A stretch of DNA of 64,000 nt from Halomonas sp. GD1P12 (GTDB lineage: Bacteria; Pseudomonadota; Gammaproteobacteria; Pseudomonadales; Halomonadaceae). Shown one piece after another: positions 1-11,129 of the stretch (its first letter is position 1; the number at the start of each line of letters is the position of its first letter). The notes beneath the pieces were generated by a model. It ran no database searches. It saw only the letters and a program-made list of their open reading frames with translations, and was not told the origin of the DNA. Where the stretch lies: assembly GCF_025725645.1 (NCBI RefSeq), contig NZ_CP107007.1, positions 1,240,001 through 1,304,000 on the forward strand. The letters run 5' to 3'. Position numbers and translations under genes: made by a program.

Positions 1-330
1 GGTGCGCTCGGGCAGCACCTCGATACCATCCTCGTCGAGAATGGGGGCCAGGCTCAACGTTTTGTTTTCCCGGTCGAGCCCGCACAGCGAGCCGCGCTGG
101 TAGCGGTAACCGTGGGCGCTGGAGTGGCCGCGAAAGTCGACCTCGTCCATGGCAGAGTTCAACACGCCGGTGGCCAGCTCATGCAGCAGCGGCTTCCAGA
201 CGTGGGTGGCGCTGCGGTCCAGAAGGACGATTTCGGCGCGCTGCTTCTTGCCGAGCGTGCGCCCTAAACGCGTGGCGAGCGCAAGGCCTCCCGCGCCGCC
301 GCCGACGATGACGATCCTTGGGTGAGTCAC
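1..330 (-). CDS. ndh: Type II NADH dehydrogenase (NDH-2), 5' part only
   Basis: Only the first 110 codons are inside the window; the gene runs off the left edge. It starts at a GTG (328-330) preceded by an AAGGAG-type ribosome site about 7 nt upstream. Residues 5-15 form the dinucleotide-binding motif IVIVGGGAGGL of FAD/NAD(P) pyridine nucleotide-disulfide oxidoreductases, and the following HVWKPLLHELATG stretch is typical of single-subunit, non-proton-pumping NADH:quinone oxidoreductases on the inner face of the membrane. The family is recognised from the N-terminal part only, so a related quinone oxidoreductase cannot be excluded. Confidence 0.75.
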   Translation of the reverse strand, partial: MTHPRIVIVGGGAGGLALATRLGRTLGKKQRAEIVLLDRSATHVWKPLLHELATGVLNSAMDEVDFRGHSSAHGYRYQRGSLCGLDRENKTLSLAPILDEDGIEVLPERT

Positions 331-495
331 TGGCTTCTCCTTGGCAAATTTGGCTTCAGCATAGTGCTTTCTACTGATTCTGACGAATGGCGGCGCGCGG
401 TTTTATCGTCTTTTCGCCTGACGCAGGGCGTGCTTTTTGGCACTCTGAGCTTACCGCTTTTCGACAGCTCCTTGTAAACACCACAGGAAGGTTTC

Positions 496-1164
496 ATGCA
501 CGCGATTTTAACGGACAAGCGGCTCATCGCTTTCGACTTGGACGGCACCCTGATCGACTCCGTGCCGGATTTGGCCGTGGGCGTGCAAAAAGCGCTCGAT
601 GAGGTCGGCGTTCGCGCCCCGGACGAGGCCAACGTGCGCGACTGGGTGGGCAACGGCGCCCGGTCGCTGGTCGAGCGCGCCCTGACCTGGGCGCTGGGTA
701 AGGCGCCAGACAACACGCTTTTGACCCAGGCGTATGAGGCGTTCATGCGCCACTACGGCGCCGCGCCGTTTGCCCATACCCGTGTGTACGATGGCGTTGA
801 AAAGACGCTGGCCGCGCTCGATGAGGCCGGCTTCGCGCTTGCGCTAATCACCAACAAGCCCGAACGCTTCATCGCGCCGATTCTCGAACATTTCGGCCTG
901 TTGAATTGGTTCGCGCTCTGTATCGGCGGCGACACCCTGGTCGAGAAAAAGCCGAGTGCGCTTCCGCTGCTGCACGCTGCAAATACGCTGGGCGCAGCGC
1001 CAAAGGCATGCGTGATGGTGGGGGATTCTAAACACGATATCGAGGCGGGCAGGGCGGCGGGGTTCGCCACCGTCGCCCTGCCTTATGGCTACAACCACGG
1101 GGAGCCGATCGAGGCGAGCCGGCCGGATCTTTGCGTGGCGAGCCTCACCGCGCTACTCGATTGA
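496..1164 (+). CDS. gph: Phosphoglycolate phosphatase (HAD family)
   Basis: A 222-residue HAD-superfamily hydrolase that dephosphorylates 2-phosphoglycolate, a by-product of DNA repair and oxygenation reactions. Motif I is IAFDLDGTLIDS (about residues 11-22, nucleophile and acid/base Asp), motif II is the ITNKP segment (about 118-122), and motif III is KK followed by VMVGDSKHDIEAG (about 174-186). Length matches Gph of Pseudomonas. The ATG at 496 follows AGGAAGG (485-491). In pseudomonads gph is followed by trpE; here the next gene is an oppositely oriented metal-binding protein gene, ending only 12 nt away, with trpGDC beyond it. Confidence 0.9.
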   Translation: MHAILTDKRLIAFDLDGTLIDSVPDLAVGVQKALDEVGVRAPDEANVRDWVGNGARSLVERALTWALGKAPDNTLLTQAYEAFMRHYGAAPFAHTRVYDGVEKTLAALDEAGFALALITNKPERFIAPILEHFGLLNWFALCIGGDTLVEKKPSALPLLHAANTLGAAPKACVMVGDSKHDIEAGRAAGFATVALPYGYNHGEPIEASRPDLCVASLTALLD

Positions 1165-1176
1165 CAATGCCCCGGC

Positions 1177-2088
1177 TCAGGGCCGAGCGCCGCCGAGCGC
1201 CCTGTGCAGAAGCTCGGCGTTGTAGTTGAGCATGCCCGGGTAGTTATAGGCGGGGCTGTCGGTGTCGCCGAGACTATCGACGAACAAGGGGCCGGCGAGC
1301 GCAATATTGCTCTCCCGCGATAGCGCATCCATGTGAATCCAGGGCGTGGTGCTCTCGTAAAAAAGCGCCGGTGGGCGGGTGTGGGTCAGCCGCTCGCTCA
1401 TCACCGCCATATCGAAGGCGCTGCCCAGGCGCTCACTGTTGCTGCCCCAGATGGCGGCGTAGTCGAAATCGAAGGCGCGGGCAAAATACGCCATCCCGGC
1501 TTCGCTGGTATAAAGCACACGGTTGGTTTGGGGAATACCTTCCAGGCGCTCAGTGAGACGCGCGCTCAAAAGCGCCAGCGACTCGCGGGTGCGCGCGGCG
1601 CGCTCCTCGAACGCGTCGCGCTTTTCCGGATACTGCTCGCCCAGGGTGCGCGCAATGACGTCGACGTAGGCGCTGGCGCCGGCCGGGTCCATCCACAGGT
1701 GCGGGTCGACGCTGCCATGGAGCCGGCCCACCGTCACCGGCAGCGTTTCAAACTGCGCCCGCTCGGCCACGGGTTTGAGGCGCAGGCGCTGATCCGCCAT
1801 GGCCTCGACGTGCCTAAGCCAAGGCTCGAGCCCGTAGCCGTTATAGAAGACGATATCCGCCTCTTCGATCGCCAGCACGTTGGGCGGGGTCAGCTCCCAG
1901 CGGTGCACATCCTGGCCGCGGGGCACGATGGTCTCGACGCTGATGTCGTCGCCGGCGATGCGTTGTACCAAATCACCGATCACCGAAAACGAGGCCATCA
2001 CTTTATACGAGGGCGCGGCCTGCACGGGGAGGGCCAGGGCCAACAAACCGGCGACCAATAGACTCCCAAGGATGGCGCGGTGCTTCAT
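1177..2088 (-). CDS. Metal ABC transporter substrate-binding protein (cluster A-I; Mn/Fe-type ligands)
   Basis: A 303-residue secreted solute-binding protein with a signal peptide ending near residue 24 (hydrophobic core then VQAAP). It belongs to the ZnuA/PsaA/SitA family. Predicted metal ligands are His in QDVHRWE, His in DPHLWMDP, Glu in TSEAGMAYF and Asp in PLFVDSLGD. That H-H-E-D set is the one known for Mn/Fe binders such as PsaA, whereas zinc-specific ZnuA proteins have a third His and usually a His-rich loop, absent here. No permease or ATPase gene lies alongside, so it is an orphan in this window. It is convergent with gph and divergent from trpG. The metal assignment is inference. 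Confidence 0.82.
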   Translation of the reverse strand: MKHRAILGSLLVAGLLALALPVQAAPSYKVMASFSVIGDLVQRIAGDDISVETIVPRGQDVHRWELTPPNVLAIEEADIVFYNGYGLEPWLRHVEAMADQRLRLKPVAERAQFETLPVTVGRLHGSVDPHLWMDPAGASAYVDVIARTLGEQYPEKRDAFEERAARTRESLALLSARLTERLEGIPQTNRVLYTSEAGMAYFARAFDFDYAAIWGSNSERLGSAFDMAVMSERLTHTRPPALFYESTTPWIHMDALSRESNIALAGPLFVDSLGDTDSPAYNYPGMLNYNAELLHRALGGARP

Positions 2089-2243
2089 TCCAAATGTTCC
2101 TCGTTAAAAAACGCCAGATCATAATAATTGCACGAGCGTCTTGCCAGTGCCCGCGCGGCGTTGATATCGCCTGACCACTGCAACGCGCCGCCCGGTTAGG
2201 GTATCATCGTTTTTAGCCGATTGATCAGTGTGATGGGGTAAGC

Positions 2244-2849
2244 GTGGCGATAGCGGACAAGACACCGCGTGTGGTGATGATCGATAACTACGATAGCTTC
2301 ACGTTCAATATCGTTCAGTACCTGAGCGAGTTGGGCGCCGAGGTATTGACCTATCGTCACGACGCCATAACGCTTGATGAGATCCAGGCATTGGCGCCGT
2401 CGCACCTGGTGATTTCCCCCGGGCCCTGTACGCCCAACGAGGCGGGCGTGTCGCTTTCGGCCATCGAGCGCTTTGCCGGCACGCTGCCCATTTTGGGCGT
2501 GTGCCTGGGTCATCAGGCGATCGGCCAGGCCTTCGGGGCGCGGGTCGTGCGGGCGCCGAAGGTGATGCACGGTAAAACGTCATCCATCGAGCACACGGGC
2601 ATTGGCGTGTTTCGCGCTCTGGAAACGCCGCTCGAGGTGACCCGCTACCATTCGCTGGTCGTCGAGCGCGAAAGCTTGCCCGCGTGTTTCGAGGTCACCG
2701 CCTGGACGACGGCTGGTGACGAAACGCCGGGGCTGATCATGGGGATGCGCCACCGAACGCTTGATATCGAAGGGGTGCAGTTTCATCCTGAGTCGATACT
2801 GACCCGTCAGGGTCACGCGCTGCTGGCCAATTTTCTAACGCGCAGCTGA
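2244..2849 (+). CDS. trpG: Anthranilate synthase glutamine amidotransferase (component II)
   Basis: A 201-residue class I glutamine amidotransferase that supplies ammonia to TrpE (and probably PabB) for anthranilate or aminodeoxychorismate synthesis. The N terminus has [15 protein letters not shown], the nucleophile Cys is in [14 protein letters not shown] (about residue 85), and the His-Glu pair is in [10 protein letters not shown] near the C terminus. The start used is GTG 2244 after GATGGGG; a start a few codons later, just before MIDNYDSF, would also fit the family. It is the first gene of a trpGDC operon. trpE is not in this window, so the two subunits are encoded apart, as in pseudomonads. 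Confidence 0.93.
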   Translation: MAIADKTPRVVMIDNYDSFTFNIVQYLSELGAEVLTYRHDAITLDEIQALAPSHLVISPGPCTPNEAGVSLSAIERFAGTLPILGVCLGHQAIGQAFGARVVRAPKVMHGKTSSIEHTGIGVFRALETPLEVTRYHSLVVERESLPACFEVTAWTTAGDETPGLIMGMRHRTLDIEGVQFHPESILTRQGHALLANFLTRS

Positions 2850-2885
2850 CTGCTCACTTTTTTACGTAAAGAGGCCTGTCCTTTC

Positions 2886-3905
2886 ATGCAAATGCGAGAC
2901 GCCATCAACGCGGTGATGCGCCGTGAAGATCTATCTTTCGACGTCATGCGCACGCTGATGCATCAGATCATGACCGGCGAAGCCTCCGACGCCCAGATCG
3001 GCGGTTTGCTGGTCGGGCTCTCCATGAAAGGGGAGAGCGCCGTCGAGGTCAGCGCCGCCGCCCAGGTAATGCGCGATTTGATGCGCCCGGTGCGGCTCTT
3101 CACCGACAACGTGGTGGATATCGTCGGCACCGGCGGCGACGGCGCGAACTTGTTCAACGTCTCCACCGCGTCGAGCTTCGTCGCCGCCGCCGCCGGGGCC
3201 CACGTGGCCAAGCACGGCAACCGCAGCGTGTCGTCCTCGTCGGGAAGCGCAGATCTTTTCGATATCGCCGGTATCTATCTGGATCTTTCCCCGGAGCAGG
3301 TCGCGCGCTGTATCGAGCAGGTCGGCGTCGGCTTCATGTTCGCCCCCAACCATCACCCGGCGATGCGCTACGCCATCGGCCCGCGTCGCGAAATGGGCGT
3401 GCGCACGCTGTTCAACATTCTGGGGCCGCTGACCAACCCGGCCAGCGCCCCCAATCAGGTACTCGGCGTTTACGCCCCGCACCTGGTGCCGCTGATGGCC
3501 GAGGCGCTCAAGAAACTCGGCAGCCGTCATGCCATGGTCGTGCACTCCGAGGATGGCCTCGACGAGATATCGCTGGCCGCGCCCACCCAGGTGGCGGAGC
3601 TCAAGGATGGCGAGATCATCGAGTACACCATTACGCCGGAGGCGCTTGGTATCGAGCGTCAAAGCCTTGCCACGCTCAAGGCGGCGACCGCCGAGGAGAG
3701 CCTGCGCCTGGTCAAGGCCGCGCTGGTCGGCGACGGCCCGGAGGCGGATATCGTCACGCTCAACGCCGGCGCGGCGCTCTACTGCGCGGGTATTGCGGAC
3801 TCCCTGAAAGAGGGTGTGGCCGTCGCCCAGGATGCCCAAGCCTCCAAACTGCCGCTTGAAAAGCTCAAGGAGCTTTCGCACTTTACCAGCGTGTTCAAAG
3901 AGTAA
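2886..3905 (+). CDS. trpD: Anthranilate phosphoribosyltransferase
   Basis: A 339-residue enzyme transferring phosphoribose from PRPP to anthranilate in tryptophan synthesis. The N-terminal helical domain is followed by the PRPP-binding glycine motif [21 protein letters not shown] (about residues 78-98) and [16 protein letters not shown] (about 109-124), both hallmarks of the type III phosphoribosyltransferase fold. Length is as expected for TrpD. It starts 36 nt after trpG, behind a GAGG element, and ends 5 nt before trpC, so the three genes are almost certainly co-transcribed. Confidence 0.95.
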   Translation: MQMRDAINAVMRREDLSFDVMRTLMHQIMTGEASDAQIGGLLVGLSMKGESAVEVSAAAQVMRDLMRPVRLFTDNVVDIVGTGGDGANLFNVSTASSFVAAAAGAHVAKHGNRSVSSSSGSADLFDIAGIYLDLSPEQVARCIEQVGVGFMFAPNHHPAMRYAIGPRREMGVRTLFNILGPLTNPASAPNQVLGVYAPHLVPLMAEALKKLGSRHAMVVHSEDGLDEISLAAPTQVAELKDGEIIEYTITPEALGIERQSLATLKAATAEESLRLVKAALVGDGPEADIVTLNAGAALYCAGIADSLKEGVAVAQDAQASKLPLEKLKELSHFTSVFKE

Positions 3906-3910
3906 TTCTC

Positions 3911-4714
3911 ATGTCCAGCTCCTCAACGCCCACCATTCTGACGCGCATTCTCGCGCGCAAGGATGAAGAAGTCGCCACCCGCCGTCAGGCGGTTTCTGAA
4001 GACGACCTGCTCGCGCTTGCCCGGAAGCAGAGCGCGCCGCGCGGCTTCATCGACGCCCTCAACCGACGCATCGCCGCGGGGGATCCGGCGATCATCGCCG
4101 AGGTGAAAAAGGCCTCGCCCTCGCGCGGGGTGATCCGCGAAGCGTTCGACCCGGCGGCCATCGCCGAAAGCTACGAGGCCGGAGGCGCGGCGTGTCTGTC
4201 GGTGCTCACCGATGCGGACTTCTTTCAGGGCCACGAGGACGACCTGATCGCCGCGAGAAACGCCTGTACGCTTCCGGTCATCCGCAAGGACTTCATCACT
4301 CACGGCTATCAAGTCACCGAGGCCCGGGCGATCGGCGCTGACTGTATTCTGTTGATCGCCGCCGCCCTGGATGACAAAACCCTGGCAACCCTGCACCGTC
4401 AGGCGACGGATCTGGGTATGGACGTGCTGGTCGAGGTGCACGATGGCCAGGAGCTCGAGCGGGCGCTGGCGCTGGAGTTGAAGCTGGTCGGCATCAACAA
4501 CCGCGACCTGCACACTTTTGAGACCGACCTCGACACGACCATCGAATTATTGCCGCGTATTCCCGAGGACGTCACGGTGATCACCGAGTCCGGCATTCTG
4601 ACCCGCGACGATGTCACCCGGATGCGCGATCACCAGGTAAACGGCTTTCTGGTGGGCGAGGCATTCATGCGCAAGGATGACCCGGGCCAGGCGCTCGGCG
4701 CGCTCTTCTTCTAG
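3911..4714 (+). CDS. trpC: Indole-3-glycerol-phosphate synthase
   Basis: A 267-residue monofunctional TIM-barrel enzyme that closes the indole ring from CdRP. Visible signatures are [15 protein letters not shown] (substrate-binding Lys and Ser), [21 protein letters not shown] (catalytic Lys), [21 protein letters not shown] and ITESGI, spread over residues 55-225 in the usual order. It is not fused to TrpF, unlike the enterobacterial protein. It is the last gene of trpGDC and is followed 38 nt later by a strong hairpin terminator. Confidence 0.95.
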   Translation: MSSSSTPTILTRILARKDEEVATRRQAVSEDDLLALARKQSAPRGFIDALNRRIAAGDPAIIAEVKKASPSRGVIREAFDPAAIAESYEAGGAACLSVLTDADFFQGHEDDLIAARNACTLPVIRKDFITHGYQVTEARAIGADCILLIAAALDDKTLATLHRQATDLGMDVLVEVHDGQELERALALELKLVGINNRDLHTFETDLDTTIELLPRIPEDVTVITESGILTRDDVTRMRDHQVNGFLVGEAFMRKDDPGQALGALFF

Positions 4715-4752
4715 CGCCGTTTTGCTTGCCTGGCACTGGTCAGCGCAGGAAT

Positions 4753-4787
4753 AAAAAAGCCCCGGGCGATCGCGCTCGGGGCTTTTT
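4753..4787. terminator. Bidirectional rho-independent terminator between trpC and ydiJ-like gene
   Basis: An A-run plus GCCCCG pairs with CGGGGC plus a T-run across a loop of about 12 nt. The flanking A and T tracts let the hairpin terminate transcripts from both sides, which fits the convergent trpC and dehydrogenase genes. Confidence 0.85.
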
Positions 4788-4801
4788 CGCTTTGCAAGGC
4801 G

Positions 4802-7800
4802 CTACGCCGGCGCGGCGGCTTTCAGGCAGCGCAGCAGCGCCTGCAGCGGGTGCGCGAGCGTACGTTCCGAGTAGCGCTTGACCTGGCTGCGACACGAATA
4901 GCCGGTGGCCAACAGCCGGTCGGCGTTCTCCGTGGCCTCGACCTGGGGCTGCCAGGACTGAGCGTAGATGACCTTCGAGGTGGCGACGTTGCGGGTTTCG
5001 TGGCCGTAGGTGCCGGACATGCCGCAACAGCCGGTGGCCAGAAGCTCGAGCTCGAGGCCAAAGGCGGCGAACACCTGCTGCCAGGCTTTCGGGCTGCCCG
5101 GCGCGTTGGTTTTTTCAGTGCAGTGGGACAAGAGCCGGTAGCCCGGGTCCGCCAGCCGCCCCTTGAACGAGGCCAGCGCCTGGGTTTGGGTCACCAGCCA
5201 CTCCTGCAGCATCAGCACGTCGGGCACGGCCTCACGGCCGAGCGCCTTCACGTACTCCTGCCGGTAGGTCAGCGTCATGGCCGGATCGATGCCGACGAAG
5301 GGGATCGAGAATTCGGCCAGCGCGCGCAGGCGTTTGGCCTGTTTCTCGGCGGTGCGCTCGAAGGCGCCGAGAAAGCCCTGCACCTGCAGCGGCTTGCCGT
5401 TGGCTGCAAACGGCAGCACGAACACGCGCACGTCCAGGCGGTGCAGAAGCTCCACCACGTCCAGCACCAGGTCCGCTTCCATGTGGGTGGTGAAGGCGTC
5501 CTGCACCAGAATCACGCTTTTCGCCCGCTGGCGCTCGGTCAGAAGCGCAAGCGAGGTCGGGGTGGCCTCGGCCACGCCCCAGGCACGCAGCTGCTTTTTC
5601 ACGCTGGCGCGCGATAGCGTCGGCGAGTCGCTCATGCCGATCGACCGGCGCATCAAACGCTCCATCCAGGGCTTCTGGATCGCGGCGTTGTAGAGCGGCG
5701 CCATTTTGGCAAGCCAGGGCAGCGTCCACTCGGTGGCGCCGATCACGTAGTCGCGCACCGGGCGCAGATAGCGCCCGTGATAAACCTCCAGAAACTGCGA
5801 ACGAAACTGCGGCACGTTCACCTTCACCGGGCACTGGCCGGCGCAGGACTTGCACGACAGGCATCCGGCCATGGCGTCGTACACCTGATGGGAAAAATCG
5901 TGATGCTGCTCGCGGCTGAGCGTGTTGCTGATCCGTTTGGGCAGGCTTTTAACAAAGCCAAAGCCCGTTTCGGCCTTTTTCCTGCGCGACTCCTCGACCA
6001 CATCGATACCGGCGTTGGACTGCAGGCGCAGCCATTCGCGCACCAGGCTCGCGCGGCCCTTGGGGGAGTGGATACGATCGCGCGTCGCTTTCCAGGAGGG
6101 GCACATCGGGTCGTCGACGTCATAGTTGTAGCAGGCGCCGTTGCCGTTGCAGTAGACCGCGGCGTCATACGCCTGCCAGGCGCGCTCGTCGATGGTACGG
6201 TCGAGCTCGCCGCGAAGGGTCACGCCGTCGATGGTCAATAGCCCCGGGTCGCGGACGACCGGGTCGCGCTCGACCGGGTCGCGCTCGACCGGGTCGCGGT
6301 CGACGGCGATCAGCGTCGAAGGCGTCTGGTCGTCGCTGGCAGGTGTAGCGATCTTGCCCGGGTTCAGCTGGTTGTGGGGGTCGAACGCCGCCTTGACGCG
6401 CTGCAGGCTCGGGTAGAGTTTGCCAAAGAACTTGGGTGAGTACTCCGAGCGGATACCCTTGCCGTGTTCGCCCCAGAAAAGCCCGCCGTACTTCTGCGTG
6501 AGCGCGGCGAGCTCATCGGAAATCTCGCGAATCAGCGCCTGTTGGGCCGGGTCCTTCATGTCCAGCGCCGGGCGCACGTGGAGCACACCGGCATCGACGT
6601 GGCCGAACATGCCGTAGTCGAGCCCGCGGGCATCGAGCAGCGCGCGAAACTCACTGATGTAATCCGCCAGGTGCTCCGGCGGCACCGCCGTGTCCTCCAC
6701 GAACGGCAACGGGCGCTTCTCGCCCTGCACGTTGCCCAGAAGGCCCACCGAGCGCTTGCGCATGCCGTAAACCGTACTGATCTGCTCGCGGCCGCGCGCC
6801 TCGGTATAGCCCAGCCGCGTAACGGTGGCGTCACGACCGAGGTGCTCGGTGAACGCCGCCACCCGCTCGGCGAGTGCGGCCTCGTCGTCGCCGCTGAACT
6901 CGACCAGGTTGATACCGCCGGTAGGCGGGTCGCTTTCCGGGAAGAACGCGGCCACGCCGTCCCAGACGAAATCCTCCATGGCGAGCTTGAGCACCGTATC
7001 GTCGATGGTTTCGATCGAGGTCGGCTGGGCGCTGGCCATCAGCGCCTTGGCATCGCGCAGCGCCTCCATGAAGCCCGGGTAGCGCACGTTGATCAGCGTC
7101 GAGTGTTTGGGGATCGGCAGCACGTTGAGCACCGCTTCACTGACCAGACCAAGCGAGCCTTCGCCGCCACACAGTAGGCTGTTGAGGTTCAGCCGCCCCT
7201 GATCATCGCGCAGGTGCGCCAGATCATAACCGGTCAGGCAGCGGTTGAGCGGCGGAAAGGTCGCCTCGATCAGCGCGCGCTGCTCATCGATGATGCTGGC
7301 CGCGACGCGGTGAACGCGCCCGAGCGCCCCGGGCTCCTCGAGCGCCTTTGCTTCTTCCTCGGCGTCGAGCGCTCGGCTGTGCAGATGGGCGCCGCCGAGC
7401 AGTACGGTATCGAGCTCGAGTACGTGATCGCGGGTCTTGCCGTAGACGCAGCTGCCCTGGCCGCTGGCATCGGTGGCGATCATGCCGCCGATGGTGGCGC
7501 GATTCGAGGTCGAAAGCTCCGGGGCGAAGAAAAGCCCGTAAGGCTTGAGCGCGGCGTTCAACTGATCCTTCACCACGCCGGCCTGAACGCGCACGCGGCG
7601 ATTGTCCGCGTCGATCTCGAGAATTCGGTTCATGTGGCGCGAGACGTCCACTACCAGGCCGTCGGTCAGCGACTGCCCGTTGGTGCCGGTGCCGCCGCCG
7701 CGCGGGGTGAGCACGATATCGCGGTAGGGCAGCTCGACGGCGAGCCGGGCAAGGCGCTCCAGATCCTCGGCGTGACGCGGGAACACCGCCGCCTGGGGCT

Positions 7801-7981
7801 GGCGCTGGTAGATGGAGTTATCGGTGGCAAGCACCGTGCGGCTGGCGTGGTCCGGGGCGATCTCGCCCTCGAAGCCACGCGCCTTGAGTGCCTGCAAAAA
7901 GCGCATGTAGCGCTCGCCCAGGCCGGAAAACGGGATCTTGCGCGAATCAAGCGAAGCTATCATGGTCGGTCGAGCCGTCAT
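4802..7981 (-). CDS. ydiJ: YdiJ-type FAD-linked oxidase / 4Fe-4S dehydrogenase (D-2-hydroxyacid, likely D-2-hydroxyglutarate)
   Basis: A 1059-residue fusion. Residues about 50-270 are a PCMH-type FAD-binding domain (PRGGGTGTNGQSLTDG) and residues 270-545 the FAD-oxidase C-terminal domain ending ...FDPHNQLNPGKI. After a repeat linker (about 561-580) comes an Fe-S half with the cluster motif CLSCKSCAGQCPVKVNVP and late CCG-type motifs (SHCTEKTN, TGCCGMSGTYGHE). The family includes E. coli YdiJ, reported as a D-2-hydroxyglutarate dehydrogenase feeding electrons to the quinone pool; lactate or glycolate cannot be excluded from sequence. Start is ATG 7981; an in-frame ATG six codons later is an alternative and neither has a strong ribosome site. 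Confidence 0.82.
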   Translation of the reverse strand: MTARPTMIASLDSRKIPFSGLGERYMRFLQALKARGFEGEIAPDHASRTVLATDNSIYQRQPQAAVFPRHAEDLERLARLAVELPYRDIVLTPRGGGTGTNGQSLTDGLVVDVSRHMNRILEIDADNRRVRVQAGVVKDQLNAALKPYGLFFAPELSTSNRATIGGMIATDASGQGSCVYGKTRDHVLELDTVLLGGAHLHSRALDAEEEAKALEEPGALGRVHRVAASIIDEQRALIEATFPPLNRCLTGYDLAHLRDDQGRLNLNSLLCGGEGSLGLVSEAVLNVLPIPKHSTLINVRYPGFMEALRDAKALMASAQPTSIETIDDTVLKLAMEDFVWDGVAAFFPESDPPTGGINLVEFSGDDEAALAERVAAFTEHLGRDATVTRLGYTEARGREQISTVYGMRKRSVGLLGNVQGEKRPLPFVEDTAVPPEHLADYISEFRALLDARGLDYGMFGHVDAGVLHVRPALDMKDPAQQALIREISDELAALTQKYGGLFWGEHGKGIRSEYSPKFFGKLYPSLQRVKAAFDPHNQLNPGKIATPASDDQTPSTLIAVDRDPVERDPVERDPVVRDPGLLTIDGVTLRGELDRTIDERAWQAYDAAVYCNGNGACYNYDVDDPMCPSWKATRDRIHSPKGRASLVREWLRLQSNAGIDVVEESRRKKAETGFGFVKSLPKRISNTLSREQHHDFSHQVYDAMAGCLSCKSCAGQCPVKVNVPQFRSQFLEVYHGRYLRPVRDYVIGATEWTLPWLAKMAPLYNAAIQKPWMERLMRRSIGMSDSPTLSRASVKKQLRAWGVAEATPTSLALLTERQRAKSVILVQDAFTTHMEADLVLDVVELLHRLDVRVFVLPFAANGKPLQVQGFLGAFERTAEKQAKRLRALAEFSIPFVGIDPAMTLTYRQEYVKALGREAVPDVLMLQEWLVTQTQALASFKGRLADPGYRLLSHCTEKTNAPGSPKAWQQVFAAFGLELELLATGCCGMSGTYGHETRNVATSKVIYAQSWQPQVEATENADRLLATGYSCRSQVKRYSERTLAHPLQALLRCLKAAAPA
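6242..6301 (-). repeat. 15-bp tandem repeat in the ydiJ-like gene (linker of RDPVE units)
   Basis: Three 15-bp units (6257-6271, 6272-6286 identical; 6287-6301 one base different) and a degenerate fourth (6242-6256) encode RDPVE-RDPVE-RDPVV-RDPG. The repeat sits exactly at the junction between the flavin half and the Fe-S half, where length variation would be tolerated. Because the unit is five codons, gain or loss of a copy keeps the frame. Confidence 0.9.
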
Positions 7982-8044
7982 TGCAGCGAATAGAAGAGGC
8001 GCTCTACTTTACCGGAGCCCGGCCGCGCGTGCATCTTCGACGCG

Positions 8045-8635
8045 TTACGGCGCTGCCAGAGCTTGTTCGACGATCGCGGCGCTGCCCGGCGTCATGGGCA
8101 GTGATAGCGCAAGCGTATGGGCCCGCTCGGACATCTTGCGCCAGGTTTTCTGCACGATGCGCACCATGTGGTCGTGCTCGATTTTGGTGGCAAACGCCGC
8201 GAAGTGGTTCTCCAGAAACACCAGGCAGGCGCAGTCCTCCAGCGTCTGCACGTTGGCGTCGCGCCCCAGCCCCTTCTTGGCGATCATATCCGCGACCCGC
8301 TTGGCGTCTTCATCATCGAAGCCGGCCCTGGTCATGATCTCGGCGACGGTTTCGCCGGCGCGCAGGCCCTGATCGCGCCGCCAGGTCAAATAGCCGACCC
8401 GCCCCTCGGGGTAGTCGCTGCGCGGCACTTTCCAGCGCTGCAGGTGCTGCGCGCGCACCGCCAGCTGCAATAGCTCATCCGGCGCGCTTTCGAGCGCAAA
8501 CAGCCAGTGGGTCATGCGCTCGGCGTAGGCGAGCTCCTGCGGCGTCGATTCACCGCCGGGCGCCTCAACGTGGCGAGGGTCTTCGCCGTGAAGCGCATCG
8601 ATGGCCTGCAGGGTCTGATCAAAAGCGGTCGACAT
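8045..8635 (-). CDS. DUF4202 family protein, function unknown
   Basis: A 196-residue soluble protein, recognised by its content and layout as a DUF4202-type protein (inference from recall): YAERMTHWLFALE, RAQHLQRWKVPRSDYP, GRVGYLTWRRD, then LEDCACLVFLENHF and HDHMVRIVQKTWRKMS. The mix of conserved His, Glu and Asp in helices looks like a helical metal-dependent fold, but no catalytic role is known to me. The open frame extends upstream to 8791, but the ATG at 8633-8635 is preferred because it follows an AAAGG element and the upstream part reads like non-coding sequence. It is divergent from serS. Confidence 0.7.
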   Translation of the reverse strand: MSTAFDQTLQAIDALHGEDPRHVEAPGGESTPQELAYAERMTHWLFALESAPDELLQLAVRAQHLQRWKVPRSDYPEGRVGYLTWRRDQGLRAGETVAEIMTRAGFDDEDAKRVADMIAKKGLGRDANVQTLEDCACLVFLENHFAAFATKIEHDHMVRIVQKTWRKMSERAHTLALSLPMTPGSAAIVEQALAAP

Positions 8636-8652
8636 GAGCGCGGTGCCTTTAA

Positions 8653-10924
<2,272 letters not shown>

Positions 10925-11129
10925 AAAACGATTCCTTGTAAAAGCGCTGGACGAAAGCGTCCGTCGAAGTGATCCGGGAAGGGCTCTAAGCGAACACGAC
11001 TTGGAAGATCACGCCGGCAATAAGTTCACTTATCAAGCGTAGTCGTAAAACAGTTGCTTATTATATGCACCGTTTGTTAATTGAGCGGCGAGCAGCCATT
11101 ATGTAAGGATCAATCTCAAGGAATGGGCC

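Noticed and set aside
2089-2243. Trp attenuator/leader peptide before trpGDC
   Set aside because: No short frame with tandem Trp codons and no terminator/antiterminator pair is visible; TATCAT at 2202-2207 has no matching -35.
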